From assembly GCA_900239685.1 (NCBI GenBank), contig OENT01000055.1, forward strand, positions 124,001 to 188,000: a stretch of 64,000 nt of DNA. Direction: 5' to 3'. The notes beneath the pieces were generated by a model. That model was not told the DNA's origin and ran no database searches. It saw only the letters and a program-made list of their open reading frames with translations. Positions 11,867 to 24,577 of this stretch are shown piece by piece (positions within the stretch are counted from its first letter, which is position 1; the number at the start of each line of letters is the position of its first letter). Source of the stretch: Rotaria macrura. Taxonomy: Eukaryota > Rotifera > Eurotatoria > Philodinida > Philodinidae. The position numbers and the translations under genes are program-made.

Positions 11867-14800
11867 AGTTTTCAGTAGAAAAACAATTATCTAATGAATA
11901 TTCTTTAGTTTTGAAGTTAGTTTTAAAAATAAAGATCTTGCATCATAGCTTTCTAATGACACGATGGTTTATTATTTATTTACTGATTCAACTAGTAGTC
12001 ATTATATCAATGAGCATATCTTTCGTGAATCATATCTAGTCTTGCTTTTACCATAACGAGATTTAGTAGAATAAAGAATCAATGGTAGTCATCATCCAGA
12101 TATAAAAATGTAAAATCATAATAAAACCAAATCAACATTTCAAATGCAAGGCCATTGAGAGATATTGAAGAATAAATTTTAAAAAAATCTCAGGTTGTTC
12201 ATCTGAGGTTGAAAAGAAACATCAAAATAAAAACATGTATGTTTTAGTTCAATTAGATATTGTTGCAGATGCACTGCAACAAATGATAAAAGTAAAGTGT
12301 TGTCAAAAGAGATTTAATAGTCTGTACGACATATTCCACAAGAATTAAATTAATACAATCATACTATTGTCAGTTTTACAATTCTTGATGCGAAAAGAAA
12401 TGTCTTATGATATTTAAAATAATTTCTCGCCTCTCTAATCAGAAATTAATAAAACATCTGATTCATCAAGCATTAATAGAATAGACCAACTATGTAAACA
12501 TATTCCCATTTGAATATTCATGTGAATATTCTTCTATGCCGTTTTCCACCCAGATCGTTCTTAACATTCAGAAAAATTCATCAAACCTGATAAGCATAAG
12601 ATTGCTTTGATGAAGCATCTATTTTCAACAGAGTCCACCATTCTCGTATGATAAGAGATTGGAAAAAGTTTTGTTTAAAGAAGGAACATAGAATATGCTG
12701 GTACTCAGAAACTTGAATTTCAGAGTCTGTTGGAGGGTATCCCTATATTGACCTTAGAAAGTCATATACACTCCTTACTGTACTTCATCAAATCTTGACC
12801 TATGGTAAAATATCGTGGCTTAGTGATCGAAATAGATTCATGTTAACTGATTTGTCAAGCATACGTCTATAGAGCAACGTTCGGTAGAAATACGTCGTCA
12901 ATAGAGAGATAGACATCCTGTAAACACATTGAACAAGTATCATCTATTCTTCTCCTAACAGTTTCTTTCCAAACTTAATTCCGCATATTTGGATTACAAG
13001 GAAAACATTTCAGATCACAATGTGATATTGAATGTTACAGTTCACGAAGTACTTGACGACAAAAGTTTCCAATCGATTGATTGTCATAATTGATCATTAT
13101 TGAGATTTTAAAGAATTCTCCAATGCCACGTGGAACACAAGATAATCTTTCATTTATCCGTATCGATAAATTATATTCATGAAACGCAAGTTCATAAAAA
13201 AACAATGGATTTTCTTGTTATGGTTGGTGTTCGCTAAACATTTAACATTAAAATCATTTTTGGTAAGATTTTGCGAATCTTCTCGTTAACATTGTTGATA
13301 TGTTATCTGGATTCATCGGAGAATATTCAGTCAAAGTTCAATCTAGTTAATTTTGGGCGCATGATCGAACAATCCAAAATATTCATTGGTTAAGCATTTT
13401 CAAAAAAAAACCATGAGCATTTACGAGTTTATCTCGGCTTTATCAATTTGTTTTTGTAGAACGATTTCAAAAGTAACAAAAATGTGATAACAAAAACGAT
13501 ATCATAGGTATCAGTACTATTTCGAAAATCTACAAAAAAATCAAATGAAATCTGTTCGTTGTTTCCCAAGACACAATCTAAATGAAGCTTTGAGGAATGT
13601 AGGGTAGATAGTTCAACACTATTTCTTCATCCTTACAGGTAATAACAAGCGCAATCATACTATCAAAGGCCACTACCGACTTGGTATGATTAGCATCCAC
13701 TCTGCTTCTTTTACATTCTCTGTCATATACAAAGATGGACACCAATCTCAATTGACGTGTGTGTGTGTGTGTGTGTGTATCATTGATGGAAATCAATCAA
13801 CTATATTACATGGTGATTAGTTTACTGATTTACTAAACAAGAAGGTTGATCCATTTTCACGATGTCGTCATGTGGTGACCGTGTTGACACTATTTTTTTT
13901 GTTAGTGACTCTCACAAACGTCCTCGGACTTAAATTACCTTAGACGTTAAGAAAACACAGTTTTGTTGTATCCAACAGCTAAACTCTGTTATATCATTTT
14001 CGCTCATTCATTCATAATAGTTTAGTATTTTATCTAATTTTAAGATCTAAGCGACAGATGTCCTTTCGAAATTATCAATTTAGTACGCTGAGGATCGATG
14101 ATGCTCACTCTATCAAAAGAGAATGTTGGGGGTAATGTACTCTATGTTCTGATCTCTAACTTCCTTCTATCTGAATTCATATGGTTTCGGTCATATTTTT
14201 CTCTGTTCAGATATTCGTTTTGGATAATGTAGGATTTTATAAATTAAACATGAACACTAAATTGTGCTGAAGAAATCATTCTGGATTTATACTAGACCGA
14301 ACTTCATATCTATCAACAGTCTTTTACTTTTGACGCATACAGTAGCGAAACCCAATTTTACAAGTTGATGTTCAAAGTTCCTATGAGTAAAAATAACCGA
14401 ATAGAATATCTATTGTAAATACGTCAATAGAGAAAATTCGAGTCAAACATTCGTCAAACTATCTATTGATACCTGTAATTCGAAATAATTCACAATCCAT
14501 TAGAAAACATATGTCAATTGATGAGTCAGTGTCTAATAAATAATGACCGTTTGATCATCGCCGTTAAAACAGAAAAAAAGAGAAATAAACGGAGCGTGCT
14601 CAAGTAGGTAATAATCACCTCTAGATTTTAATTTAATTCTTCTCTGCGAATCATTGATTTGGATCTAGTTCTTGATGAAAAGCTGCAATACATACATTTA
14701 CGAGAGAAGAACAAGAACAAAAAACAAACGGTAATATGATTGGCTTCGTCATGCATATTCGTCTTCGACTCTTATCAGCATGGCATCAATAGTTTTTCAA

Positions 14801-17612
14801 TTATGACTAAATGATGGTTCATTAGGCAAGCAAATGAATGACTATACACACCTACATAGTTAATCTCTTGTCAATTTCTGTTGATACATGTATTCTACGC
14901 ATGTTTGTTTATCTTTCTACTTATTTCAAATAGAATTTTTTCGAAAAAAAGAAAACAAAAAATTTATTGGCGTCACAATTATTGTTAGTCAATTTATGAT
15001 TAATTGCATATTTATTCGGTCGATGTTTTTTCTTCTTCGTTTTATGCAGGTTCGACTGAAAAAAACATTTCGACGCCAATGAGAGCAATTGCCCTAATAA
15101 ACTATAATTATACATATAGGATGTGTTAGCAACAATGAGAAAATGTATCTATATTAAAATAATAGGATTTCAATGAGAAAATATAAATAACTAATACAAA
15201 AATTATCCGATCGTCGAATCATTCATGCTCAATCACTATGAGATATGTATATGCATAAGAACAGCACAAAACATAAATGAATATCATTTGCCCATAATCA
15301 TGTTCATCGAAGCAAATATTTCAATTTGGAGCTCAGTTTCTTGATCTTATCGATGGATATCGATGAGTAAAAGTTTTTATCATGATATGGTTTATGTATA
15401 TGTTCATTCATTCGCCTCATTACCACCATTCAAACATATTCATTCTCGTGAAAGAGAAAGGTGTAGATACGTACTAAATATACTCGAATTACTATTGAGT
15501 CTATATTCAATATATCAGACAGATTCAACAAAACTCGTATACATAGATTTATATGTGTACATGTATGTGCAAATTATGTCGTGTTCCATTGAGATCAAAC
15601 AGAGACATCCTGCTGATACGGTTACTTTTCTTCAAGAGAGAAACAAAACAAAAAGAAACGCCCGACTGGTAATTGTTTACCGTTTTCACAGAATATTATC
15701 ATTTTCTCACTTAATTACGATGGTAATGACATGTTTTTCATCGTTTTTGTATATAGAAATTATTTATGTATAATAAAAATACAAGAAAAAAGAAACTCAG
15801 AGAACTGATTGAATTTTTCTTTTCTCTTGTCAATATGGAAAAAGAAACAGATTGATAAGTAGGCGGAGCGATTTTTAATTGAAAGAAAAACGAATTTCTA
15901 GCCACTTGCTGATTGCAAGTTCACTTTCACACAATACAAGATATTCAATCGAATAGACAAGCAAAAGTTCGAAGGTACTTTGAACCACTGACTGAGTTCA
16001 AAGATGTCTTTATGATGATTATCAATTAAAATTTTCGGAAAAAACTTGTGAATGAATAAAACTAAATCTTCACATATACTAATTGACACAAGCTTTTACA
16101 ATGGAATCATTTATCAAAACATGAGATTTCTGTTTGTTTTTGAACGAGAAAACTATCAAGCATGTCTCGACTAATTCAACAATAAAGTGTTAAGATGGTG
16201 TAATGGATTGTCTTCTTTCGGAAAATTGTAAAGCACGTGAAACTTTCCCATCCGTTTGATGATCAGTAGTTTTGTTTTATTGAAAACACATATTTACACA
16301 CATTCTATATACACCTGATAATTGTCATCCATCGGCTGCTTGAGGGGTGCCGCTATTATATGAATAAGAGAACAACACTGATCGTTGACATAATATCTTT
16401 TGATGATGATAAAAAACGATAATTTACTGTTCATGAGAAAGAAAGAAAACATTGAATTAAATGCATTAGTTAACGCTTAAATCTTATGGGCTTTATATAT
16501 TCCTATTTCAATTTAATTATCGATTACGATAATACGAGTAAGAAAAACAATCTCAAGTCACACTCGTTTTCTTTTCTTTTCCAGTTTTTTGCTCTCTTCT
16601 TATCTTTAGATTAATTCGGCCAATCCAACCAAGATGACATTTGAGCTAATTGCATTTTTCTACTGTTGTTGAGCGAGCTTTATCGAATCTCATTTCGTTT
16701 GATCCGAATATGAATAGGCGCATTTCACTTTTAGAAAGAAAGGAAACAGAGGAAGAAAAAGTCCGCCTTATTAATGTCAAATGACAGTCATGTTCATGCA
16801 TCTGATTTCTGCTTGCTGTCCCTTTGAGACAGACAAACAGACAGACAGGCACTCGTGCAATCGATAGGTGAAGAAGAGCGCGCATATAATAAGTTGCTGC
16901 ATCAAATCCGATTAATGCACATTTTGCTTCGACATATGAGAACAAGAGAGATAGATACATTATCAAATGACAGCATCACAACATACGCAAATGAACGAAC
17001 TGAACTCCCTATGCGACAAAAAAAAGCAAAAGCTATTAATAAACTAAACAGGATGAATGAGCATTTATATACAGATGGTACGAGTGCAAAATGAAATCGA
17101 ATATCTGATTGTTAAATAGATAAAATAGCTAAACAAATTTCTAATTATCATTATTTTTTTTGACTCGTTTCAAGAAGAGCGTGACTAAGTTAAACCAACA
17201 AATTGATTTAATTGAGCTCTTATACTCGTTCTTTCTCTCTCTCTCTCTCTTCATCATTTAGCCGATTATCACCTTAGGAAGCTAAGAGCATGGACATCAA
17301 ATCCATTTCCTGCTCCATTAGACAATGTCAGTTTCACTTTTCTTTTCTTAGCTCAGATTTTTTTTTCTTTTCTCATAAACTAAAAAAGAAATTGTCACCG
17401 ATTGGCCGATTGAGAAATGATTATCAACCATAGATATATCTTTTTCATTGGTTCTCACTGTTGATTGGCGAAAGATTGACTTGAGAGAAGTAGAGAGACA
17501 GACAAACGTTGGTAGAAAAGAAGAAAAAAAAGACACAAGCGCAGCAGGAAGATAATTGTACTAGAAAAACGAGCCCATGTAATTTCCGTTAGACATAAAT
17601 CAAACAATTAAA
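11867..17612. other. Long non-coding stretch upstream of the homeobox gene
   Basis: About 5.7 kb with no exon I can assign. Open frames here (for example 15363-15773 plus and 16646-16966 minus) show low complexity and no domain. It holds a (GT)11 microsatellite at 13757-13778, a GACA-type short repeat near 16832-16850 and a CT-rich run near 17230-17250. A large upstream desert is typical of developmental transcription factor genes, so enhancers are plausible, but I cannot point to a specific site. Confidence 0.5.
13757..13778. repeat. (GT)11 microsatellite
   Basis: Perfect dinucleotide run read directly from the sequence. No gene overlaps it. Confidence 0.95.
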
Positions 17613-18684
17613 ATGGAAGACGAACATGTACAAAAAAAATTAAGCTTTTCAATCGATAATATTCTCGACAAGCCACAACCATTATTTATCAAAATTAAAC
17701 ATCATCATTTACTCATCAATGGTAATAATAATGAAAAACATCTATCGTCCGATGAAACTAAACATATTCATTTAATAAATAATCCCGATGATGATAATCA
17801 TGGTGGTAGTGATTGTTCAGGTATATTAACAAGTGACGACGATGAAAGTTGTTCAGAAGATGGTATTTCGAATCAATATAATCAACATGAAATCATTCAT
17901 AGAAAAAAGAAAACACGTACAGTATTTTCACGTACTCAAATCTATCAATTAGAAACAACATTCGATCGAAAACGTTATTTATCCAGTGCTGATCGAGCTA
18001 ATTTAGCTCAAGGTTTACGTCTTACAGAGCAACAAGTTAAAGTAAGACGAGACATCTTGTTTTTACCGAACGAAGAAGAATCATCGTGATTCATTGTATT
18101 CTTTCTCATATCATAGATTTGGTTCCAAAATCGACGAAATAAGTAAGTAATTCAATAGACTTGATCATTATGCAATGTTCTCCGAATGAAAGAAGTCTGA
18201 GATATTCAGAATGAATTGAAAAATTCATGCCAAGCCTACCATGTGAGAAGTGGAGCTCGTAGAGAAAAAATTGAAATTTTGAATCGCTTCCCTTCAGCGA
18301 AATTCATTTGTTGTCCTCGCCTACCATGCTTCTCCATGTTGATGATTTCCATCGATTAATAAATTAATTTTCTTTAGACTGAAACGTCAAATAGTTGAAG
18401 CAAGTCAATCACTAAATTCCGTTGTTGCATCATTACAAACTCCAACATGTCCATCAAATAATTCTATGATTAAACATGCATTAACAATGCCCAGTGACTA
18501 CTCATCATCGTCATCGTCATCATCATCATCAAAACAAAATCATCGTTTTGATCCAGCATCGTTTTACGAATTAGCTACTCTTGCTGCAGCACACGCTGCA
18601 GCTGCTTTTCATAATAACAAAGCGCAAAGTAGCCAGACATTCCAAGATTTTGCCAATTCACTTACGACTCAAACAGCCGTTTAA
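17613..18684 (+). CDS. HMX: HMX/NKX5-type homeobox transcription factor
   Basis: Three exons: 17613-18041, 18117-18142 (26 nt), 18378-18684 (253 aa). Residues 10-18 (LSFSIDNIL) form an Eh1/TN-like repressor motif as in HMX proteins. An acidic Ser/Asp stretch lies near 60-85. The homeodomain spans about 97-156: [36 protein letters not shown] and IWFQNRRNK followed by LKRQ. The HMX signature is clear ([20 protein letters not shown]), so I prefer HMX to NKX, BARH or MSX. The micro-exon carries almost all of helix 3, the DNA-recognition helix. Position 56 is Leu where HMX normally has Trp. The tail has a Ser run and an Ala-rich segment near 220. Family role: sequence-specific nuclear repressor or activator in neural and sensory cells. 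No close neighbours, which fits a large regulatory domain. Confidence 0.88.
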
Positions 18685-21669
18685 TTTTTATGACTAAAAT
18701 TCTTTTTCTTATTGCATTTTGTCTCATTGCTTTTTTCCTGTATGCCTATTTGTATGCGTGCGTGTGTTGAGAAGAAAAAACAAAGAGCTTTTCCAAGTAA
18801 TCGAAACATTTCAAGCTATGTATGTTATTTGATCCATTGTGCCAACGAATGAATGACAAGTATTCGAATTGTTGAGAGACAATCTGCATATGTGAATTAA
18901 AAAAGAAAATGAGTTACGCCCAGTTCTTTTTCTTTTTTTTAGAATACTTATCGAACGCGTGTCCACATATAATCGACCAGCAGAAGGTGATTAGTCTTTT
19001 GACGCCAATGATTGAGTCATCATATGTTTAAGGTAGAGGAACAATAATAACGCCTCAGGGAACAACAGTCGAAATGATCATTCGAATAATTATCACAAGA
19101 ATTTATAATCAATCAAAAGAATTCTTTTCTTTAAGACCTTCTCATAGCATTCAAGGGAGGAAAGAAAAGATTTCGTCTCTGACTTTTTTCAGGTTCTAAA
19201 AATGAAATTTAACGTTCATAGTACTATATTTATAAACTTCTAATCAATATTTTTTCTGCTGTCCAATAAATTTCAATATCGCATCTTGAAATCATATCTG
19301 AATATGAATCTATAATTAATAGGAAAGAACTACTATACATTGATTTTTATCGTATTGCAATGCGCTTGCCGGAACAAAACAATTATGGAACAAATTTCAA
19401 AATGCTTAATCTGATCAATCTCATTAAATATAGGATAATACATACGGAAGACTTAGAATTTCTCGACGGATAATGAATATTCAATAATAGAATCAAGCAT
19501 ATTTTTCTCTTTACTTCTGTTTGGGATTCTTGACGTATTGCTCATCAGAATAATTCCGAAATAGATAAAGAAAGAGTAGTCATCGCCGATGCTATACTAC
19601 ATGCAATGAGAATTCAGTCGAAAAATTGCTGGAGTTGGTTATGTTCATCGAATAGAAAAAAAATAGTTTGTGAAAAATATATGATTATCAAAACAAATGA
19701 CTTCAGATTGGTTTTTTCTCGAAATTTTTCTTTAAGTTTATATACGGCTGATGTATTAGCTAGATTCGAAGTACTTTAGACCCTAGAATGACTTTAAAAG
19801 GAGGAAAAAACCATGTTAAATGATATCTATTAAAAATTCAATGAGAAAATGACACAGAGTTTCCGTTTTCAGTATTTATTAATCATCATGATATGCTGGT
19901 ATACGAATTACATTCTTGCAGTACCAATCTAACTGCGGAATTCAATCACCATCATAAATATTGCTTTCATAATAATGAACTTCAAGTGAAAAATATAGAA
20001 ATAACATAAGACAGGAGTCGTTGATATCAATTTCTATTATTTATCACAGTGAATATATATATTAGTAGAGATTTATTTAATGATGAGTTTCTTCCAGTAT
20101 ACTAATGAACACTGTCAAAAATATTCTGCTTTAAGATGAAACATTTTTAGCAGGCATTGTTTTACGAATTTAAAGTATTTCGAAATCAAATTAAAATGCA
20201 TATAATTTTTCTATTAAGACCTTTCTTATTATTCAATCATGTGATTTGCTTCTATCTTGCGTCAGATACAATGAGTGGAAAAGAGCTGTGAATCGATGTT
20301 TTTTGGAAAACTCTGACTGGTAGCTGCCTTGTACATTTATTCAATATCACAACAAACATCTAGTGCTTCCAAAGTAATTTTAATATGTCCAACGATTCGT
20401 TCAACATATTGTACACTTGAACAAGAAAACCGGATGCATCCGGAGCTTGTAGTGGAAATTAGTCACGAACGGTGTGATTGGGTATCATCTCTGCTAGTCG
20501 GAAAAATTTGGACTAGAAACACTCTTCGAACTTGATAATTTTGTGCATCAGTCTTATTGGGTTTCAAGAAATTGACTAAGGAATTTCTCGTGATGTCAGA
20601 GAAACCTATAAGATAATTTTCTTCCAACTTTGAAGATATGTACTAGACAATTTTCTATGAAATCCGAGAAAATATATTAGAGAACATTTTCTGAAATTGA
20701 AAAAAATTGTCTAATAATGTTGGCATAATCAAAATCTCCCTAAATTTCAAGAAGATTGTCTCATAGATTTCTCAGAATAAGAAGTAAATCTAGTTTTGGA
20801 CAACATCTTACGACTTTCTCAAATCGTTTAAACCGATACCCACCCCTCCCCTCCCTATTTCGATCCCTTTATTGCGTGACCCATGAAACCAGCAATTTTT
20901 AGAATTAGATTAGCTCCGAATAGAAGAAATTAGTTTTACCGAAACTATTAGATTATTATCGGATTTGATTTTCGGGTAAGTTTTAAACAAATGTATCTGA
21001 ATTCGACTGCAGTGCTTGGTTCAATAAATACTGAGTGATACGAGTCGAGTACAAACAAAAGAGAGCATGTTGTAATCATAGATAATATTTTAAAATATTC
21101 CTCTCGAGAATGAATCAAAACAAATATGAACGTGAACAGAGATTATCACTGTGTGAGAACTCTCAAAGCAAGTCTCTATGTTATTTTAAAACATTCATCA
21201 TATAAACCGAGTGAGAACCTCGGAACTGTTTCTTTTGTATATTATTACTTGTGAGTTATACACCAGACATAAACGAATCAATATCTATTTCATGTAACTA
21301 GATGAGTGCTAAAAGCTTGACAACAATTGCTTCATCTTTATTTATTGTATCCACTAGATTTTCTTAGTAACTATCAATCATAACTATCGATCACAATGTG
21401 AAAGCATACTCATATGGGAAAACAAGCTTAGATCCAGTCAACAAATAGATATCTTTTTTCATGTTGATTCCTCTTATTTTTGGCTGATAATTTTTAGTAA
21501 ACCGAAGTCTGTTTGATTGATGTATTTTTCAGACCGACTCTAATATATAATTTAACGTTTCTGTAACATGTGAAGTAGAAAAACTCTCGAAAAATATTTT
21601 CTTCCTCCAAAATACATGTGTTTGTTTCTATTTTATTCAATTGCGTTGTCAATGAACGCTTTTCTCTAC

Positions 21670-21690
21670 CGAACGAACGAACGAACGAAC
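21670..21690. repeat. (CGAA)5 short tandem repeat
   Basis: Five tetranucleotide copies read directly from the sequence; intergenic. Confidence 0.9.
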
Positions 21691-21988
21691 AAGGTTTGTA
21701 CATATTGATCTCATCTTGAAAACTAAATTAAAGTCATACCATTTCGATGAGCAATCGATACCTTATTTAAATAAACACGTGATCACGTTGATAGGTAACA
21801 AAAATGTCTATAAAGAATAGCATATAATATTCCTAACGCTCTATCAAACGGTTTAGTAAATTTTCATAATTTGAATTTATTGAGACATCTTTGTCTATAG
21901 GAGCAAGACGTTGTTATGCGTCATTAGAAAACAGAGAAAAAACTATCTAGAGAAAGAGAAGAATATTTTCATAGATTTTTCAAATAGA

Positions 21989-21994
21989 TATAAA
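21989..21994 (+). promoter_or_regulatory. TATA box of the 22081 gene
   Basis: TATAAA in the context GATATAAAGG, 87 bp before the ATG at 22081. Initiation about 30 bp downstream would leave a 5' leader of about 60 nt. The position fits, but no experimental start is known. Confidence 0.5.
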
Positions 21995-22080
21995 GGCATG
22001 TCCCTAAAGTACATGTTTTCATTTATTTGTTTCTGTCTGTCTCTTTCACACGTATAACATAAATTCAATTTAAAACGATC

Positions 22081-22488
22081 ATGACTTATAGTCATGTTAT
22101 GTGGATATGTGTAATTTTACTTTCAACTGCTATTATAATTATTTCAACAGCTCCGATACTCGATACTGATTTAGTTACGGACAAAGCAGTTGAAGAACGT
22201 ACAATTGCGACAACAATTTCAACAAATGAATCCGTTGCTCATGACATTTACAATGCAACATTAGCTAAAACATCAATTGAATCGGAAGAATCAACTACAG
22301 TCGATTATAACGAAGATTCTTCTCGTATTTCAGACATTGTTTTTACAACAACTGAGGAATCGATCGATATTCATGATATGATAAAGAAAAAAATTGATCT
22401 TCTCACTGGCGTTGATGTTGAATTGCTCGGAATAAGTACAACTGAAAAATTAACTAATGCTCAAACAAATATTATTAATGATGAATAA
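22081..22488 (+). CDS. Small secreted Thr/Ser/acid-rich protein, unknown
   Basis: Single-exon frame of 135 aa. Residues 1-25 are a signal peptide: short polar start, long hydrophobic core (VMWICVILLSTAIIIIS), likely cleavage near TAP. The mature part is acidic and rich in Thr, Ser, Glu, Asp and Ile, has no Cys and several N-x-S/T sites (NES, NAT), and ends in an asparagine/acidic tail. This composition suggests an extended, possibly glycosylated secreted protein. I recognise no family. A TATA box at 21989 and an isolated position support a real, independently regulated gene, but a chance frame is not excluded. AATAAA overlaps the stop region and could serve as the poly(A) signal. Confidence 0.55.
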   Translation: MTYSHVMWICVILLSTAIIIISTAPILDTDLVTDKAVEERTIATTISTNESVAHDIYNATLAKTSIESEESTTVDYNEDSSRISDIVFTTTEESIDIHDMIKKKIDLLTGVDVELLGISTTEKLTNAQTNIINDE

Positions 22489-24577
22489 ATAACAAAGTTC
22501 AGTTATTTACCATCCTCTAGACGTATGAACATTAGCTTTAGATATTGTGTGTTTGTTAAAACTTAGTTAAAAGTTTTTTGTTTTGTTTTTCATTTCGTTG
22601 ATTTGAAAATATAACTCGTTTCGAAATAGTAAGCATAATCAATCCTTTTGTCCTTCGTCATAACGATTGTTATTTATCATTTGACTTTACTGTTGTTTAC
22701 AATTGAAGGCAATCGAAACAGTGCAAACAATAATGAGGAGTTCAATGGCTAACATAATGCATCTAGAAAGTATTTTAACTGTGATGAAGTTCTATGAGGA
22801 ACTGCACTTTTGGTTTATAATTCAATCACATTGTCGTACATGCCATGAATAGAAAAATATTCATAGAGAGGATATTTATTTTATTGACATAGAAAGTTAT
22901 TACAATGAAATTGTTAACGCTCAGCATTTTATAACAAAAAATAAAATGAGTTGGATTCTTTTTCAAGTTTCTCAATGCTTAATGAATGAAAAATCAATAA
23001 AAGTTTTTCTAATCGTAGATCTCAAGAGCTAATTTTGTTATCATGCTACAGATATGCATAGAGTAGAGCCGATATTATGCGGTTCGATGGCGTTCGTTCA
23101 GTTTAGGGATGATTCGATCACAGCCACCTGAGACATGTGAAATATTACCCTAGTTATCGAATTTAAAATACTAGAATGAAAATGAATTCAGACTTGGCAA
23201 TGTTACATGCTCAATCTTCTCGAATAGCATTACTCATTTGTGCATTGATTGGTAAAGAAATAATATTTTGCAATTCCAAACCAATGTCAATTATCAGTAT
23301 GTCTCTGAAAAGTATAATTGAGAAGATAATCGATCATTGAAGTATCTTCATATTATCGAATGATTGTCGATAAATTGGTTAGCATTCACGATGTAAAGTC
23401 GATTGTCAGAGGTAACTTATTCGGGTCAAAAAACATTGAAGATGGGTAGGAACTTCATGGTGGGAGTCTTCTCAATGAATATCTTTATCTAGTTTTGATC
23501 AAGACTCGTTAGAGTCCAACAGAGTCAAGAGCCTCATATGACCATAGGAGTTTTGGTGCTCTACGGTTGAAAATGTTATCATACTTTGATTCTTATTCGA
23601 GTCTATCAGAAATTAATACAATTCAGTTCGAAAAATTTTCGGACTTGACACGTTCGAATAGAAAAATCATTCATTTCATTTCAATCTTAGGAACCCTGCT
23701 TCTAATAAAAAGCTTTACGGAGTTCGGTTCTAATGCCAAGTACGAGCTAGCATTGAAATAACAGGAAATACAATCGAATAATCAAGGACTACTTTATCAT
23801 TCAACTAGCAGTTTGAATGAAGAGAAACATTCATGTATGATTCAAATGAAAATGTTCTGCAACTCATATGGACTGCAATTAGGAATTCATGTCCATGTCT
23901 ATCCCCTTCTTCCGTTATTAAAACGAAACTGAATAGACAATATTGATACTCAACACATTAATTGGTGATTCTACAGATTTTTGAATATATCGCAAGAGAT
24001 AGAACACTGAGTTCTATGAAGAACAGAATAGAGAAATCTTTTTTCTAAGTTTATGTTATACGCATCAATTTTCTCTTTCATCAATTTGAATTTAATTACG
24101 GAGGTGAAATTCAGAACTCAATGCCGGAAGGGCAGGAATGATGAGTGTATCCGAGAAAAACTGGTGAGGTGTGAATAATTTTCAAAAGTAGAAAAAGTAG
24201 ACGCACGTTTTAGATGATATTAAACCTTCTATAAAGTTACTGGAATTTTTTTAGTGCCTGCTAAATGTCTAACTAATAATGCTTTTTGACTTTTTATAAA
24301 ATGCAAGAAACATCATAGTTGCTGGACTCTATGTAAACATATGAAGAACCAATCTGTGAGCCATTTCTTGATTCTGAACTAAGTAGAGTTTTATATAAAA
24401 TAAATAATATTTACAAGAATGATTCAATCACGTAGTTGATTAGATTAGTTTTTCACTACAACATAAAATGACAGCAACGATTCGATACAAAAACGCACTT
24501 CACCGGAGATCGAGAAAAGAAAAGGTCTATTCTGTTTGTTTCGTTTTCTGTTTGAACTGAAATTCCAGATAGTTCGA
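22489..24577. other. Non-coding stretch
   Basis: About 2.1 kb with no exon I can support. It lies between the 3' ends of the secreted-protein gene (plus) and the TMEM185-like gene (minus), so it should hold two terminators. No clear repeat seen. Confidence 0.5.

Larger units (their letters stand above)
18685..22080. other. Non-coding stretch between homeobox gene and secreted-protein gene
   Basis: About 3.4 kb without a recognisable exon. It includes a tetranucleotide run at 21670-21690 and, at its right end, the TATA box of the next gene. A 68-codon frame at 20329-20535 lacks any domain and is ignored. Confidence 0.5.

Noticed and set aside
15363-15773. 136-codon plus-strand frame
   Set aside because: Low-complexity Tyr/Val/Arg-rich sequence without a domain in a non-coding desert.
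20560-20830. Loose repeats of GAGAAA/TTTTCT and TTGTCTAATA-like phrases
   Set aside because: Too degenerate to define arms, ends or a duplication.
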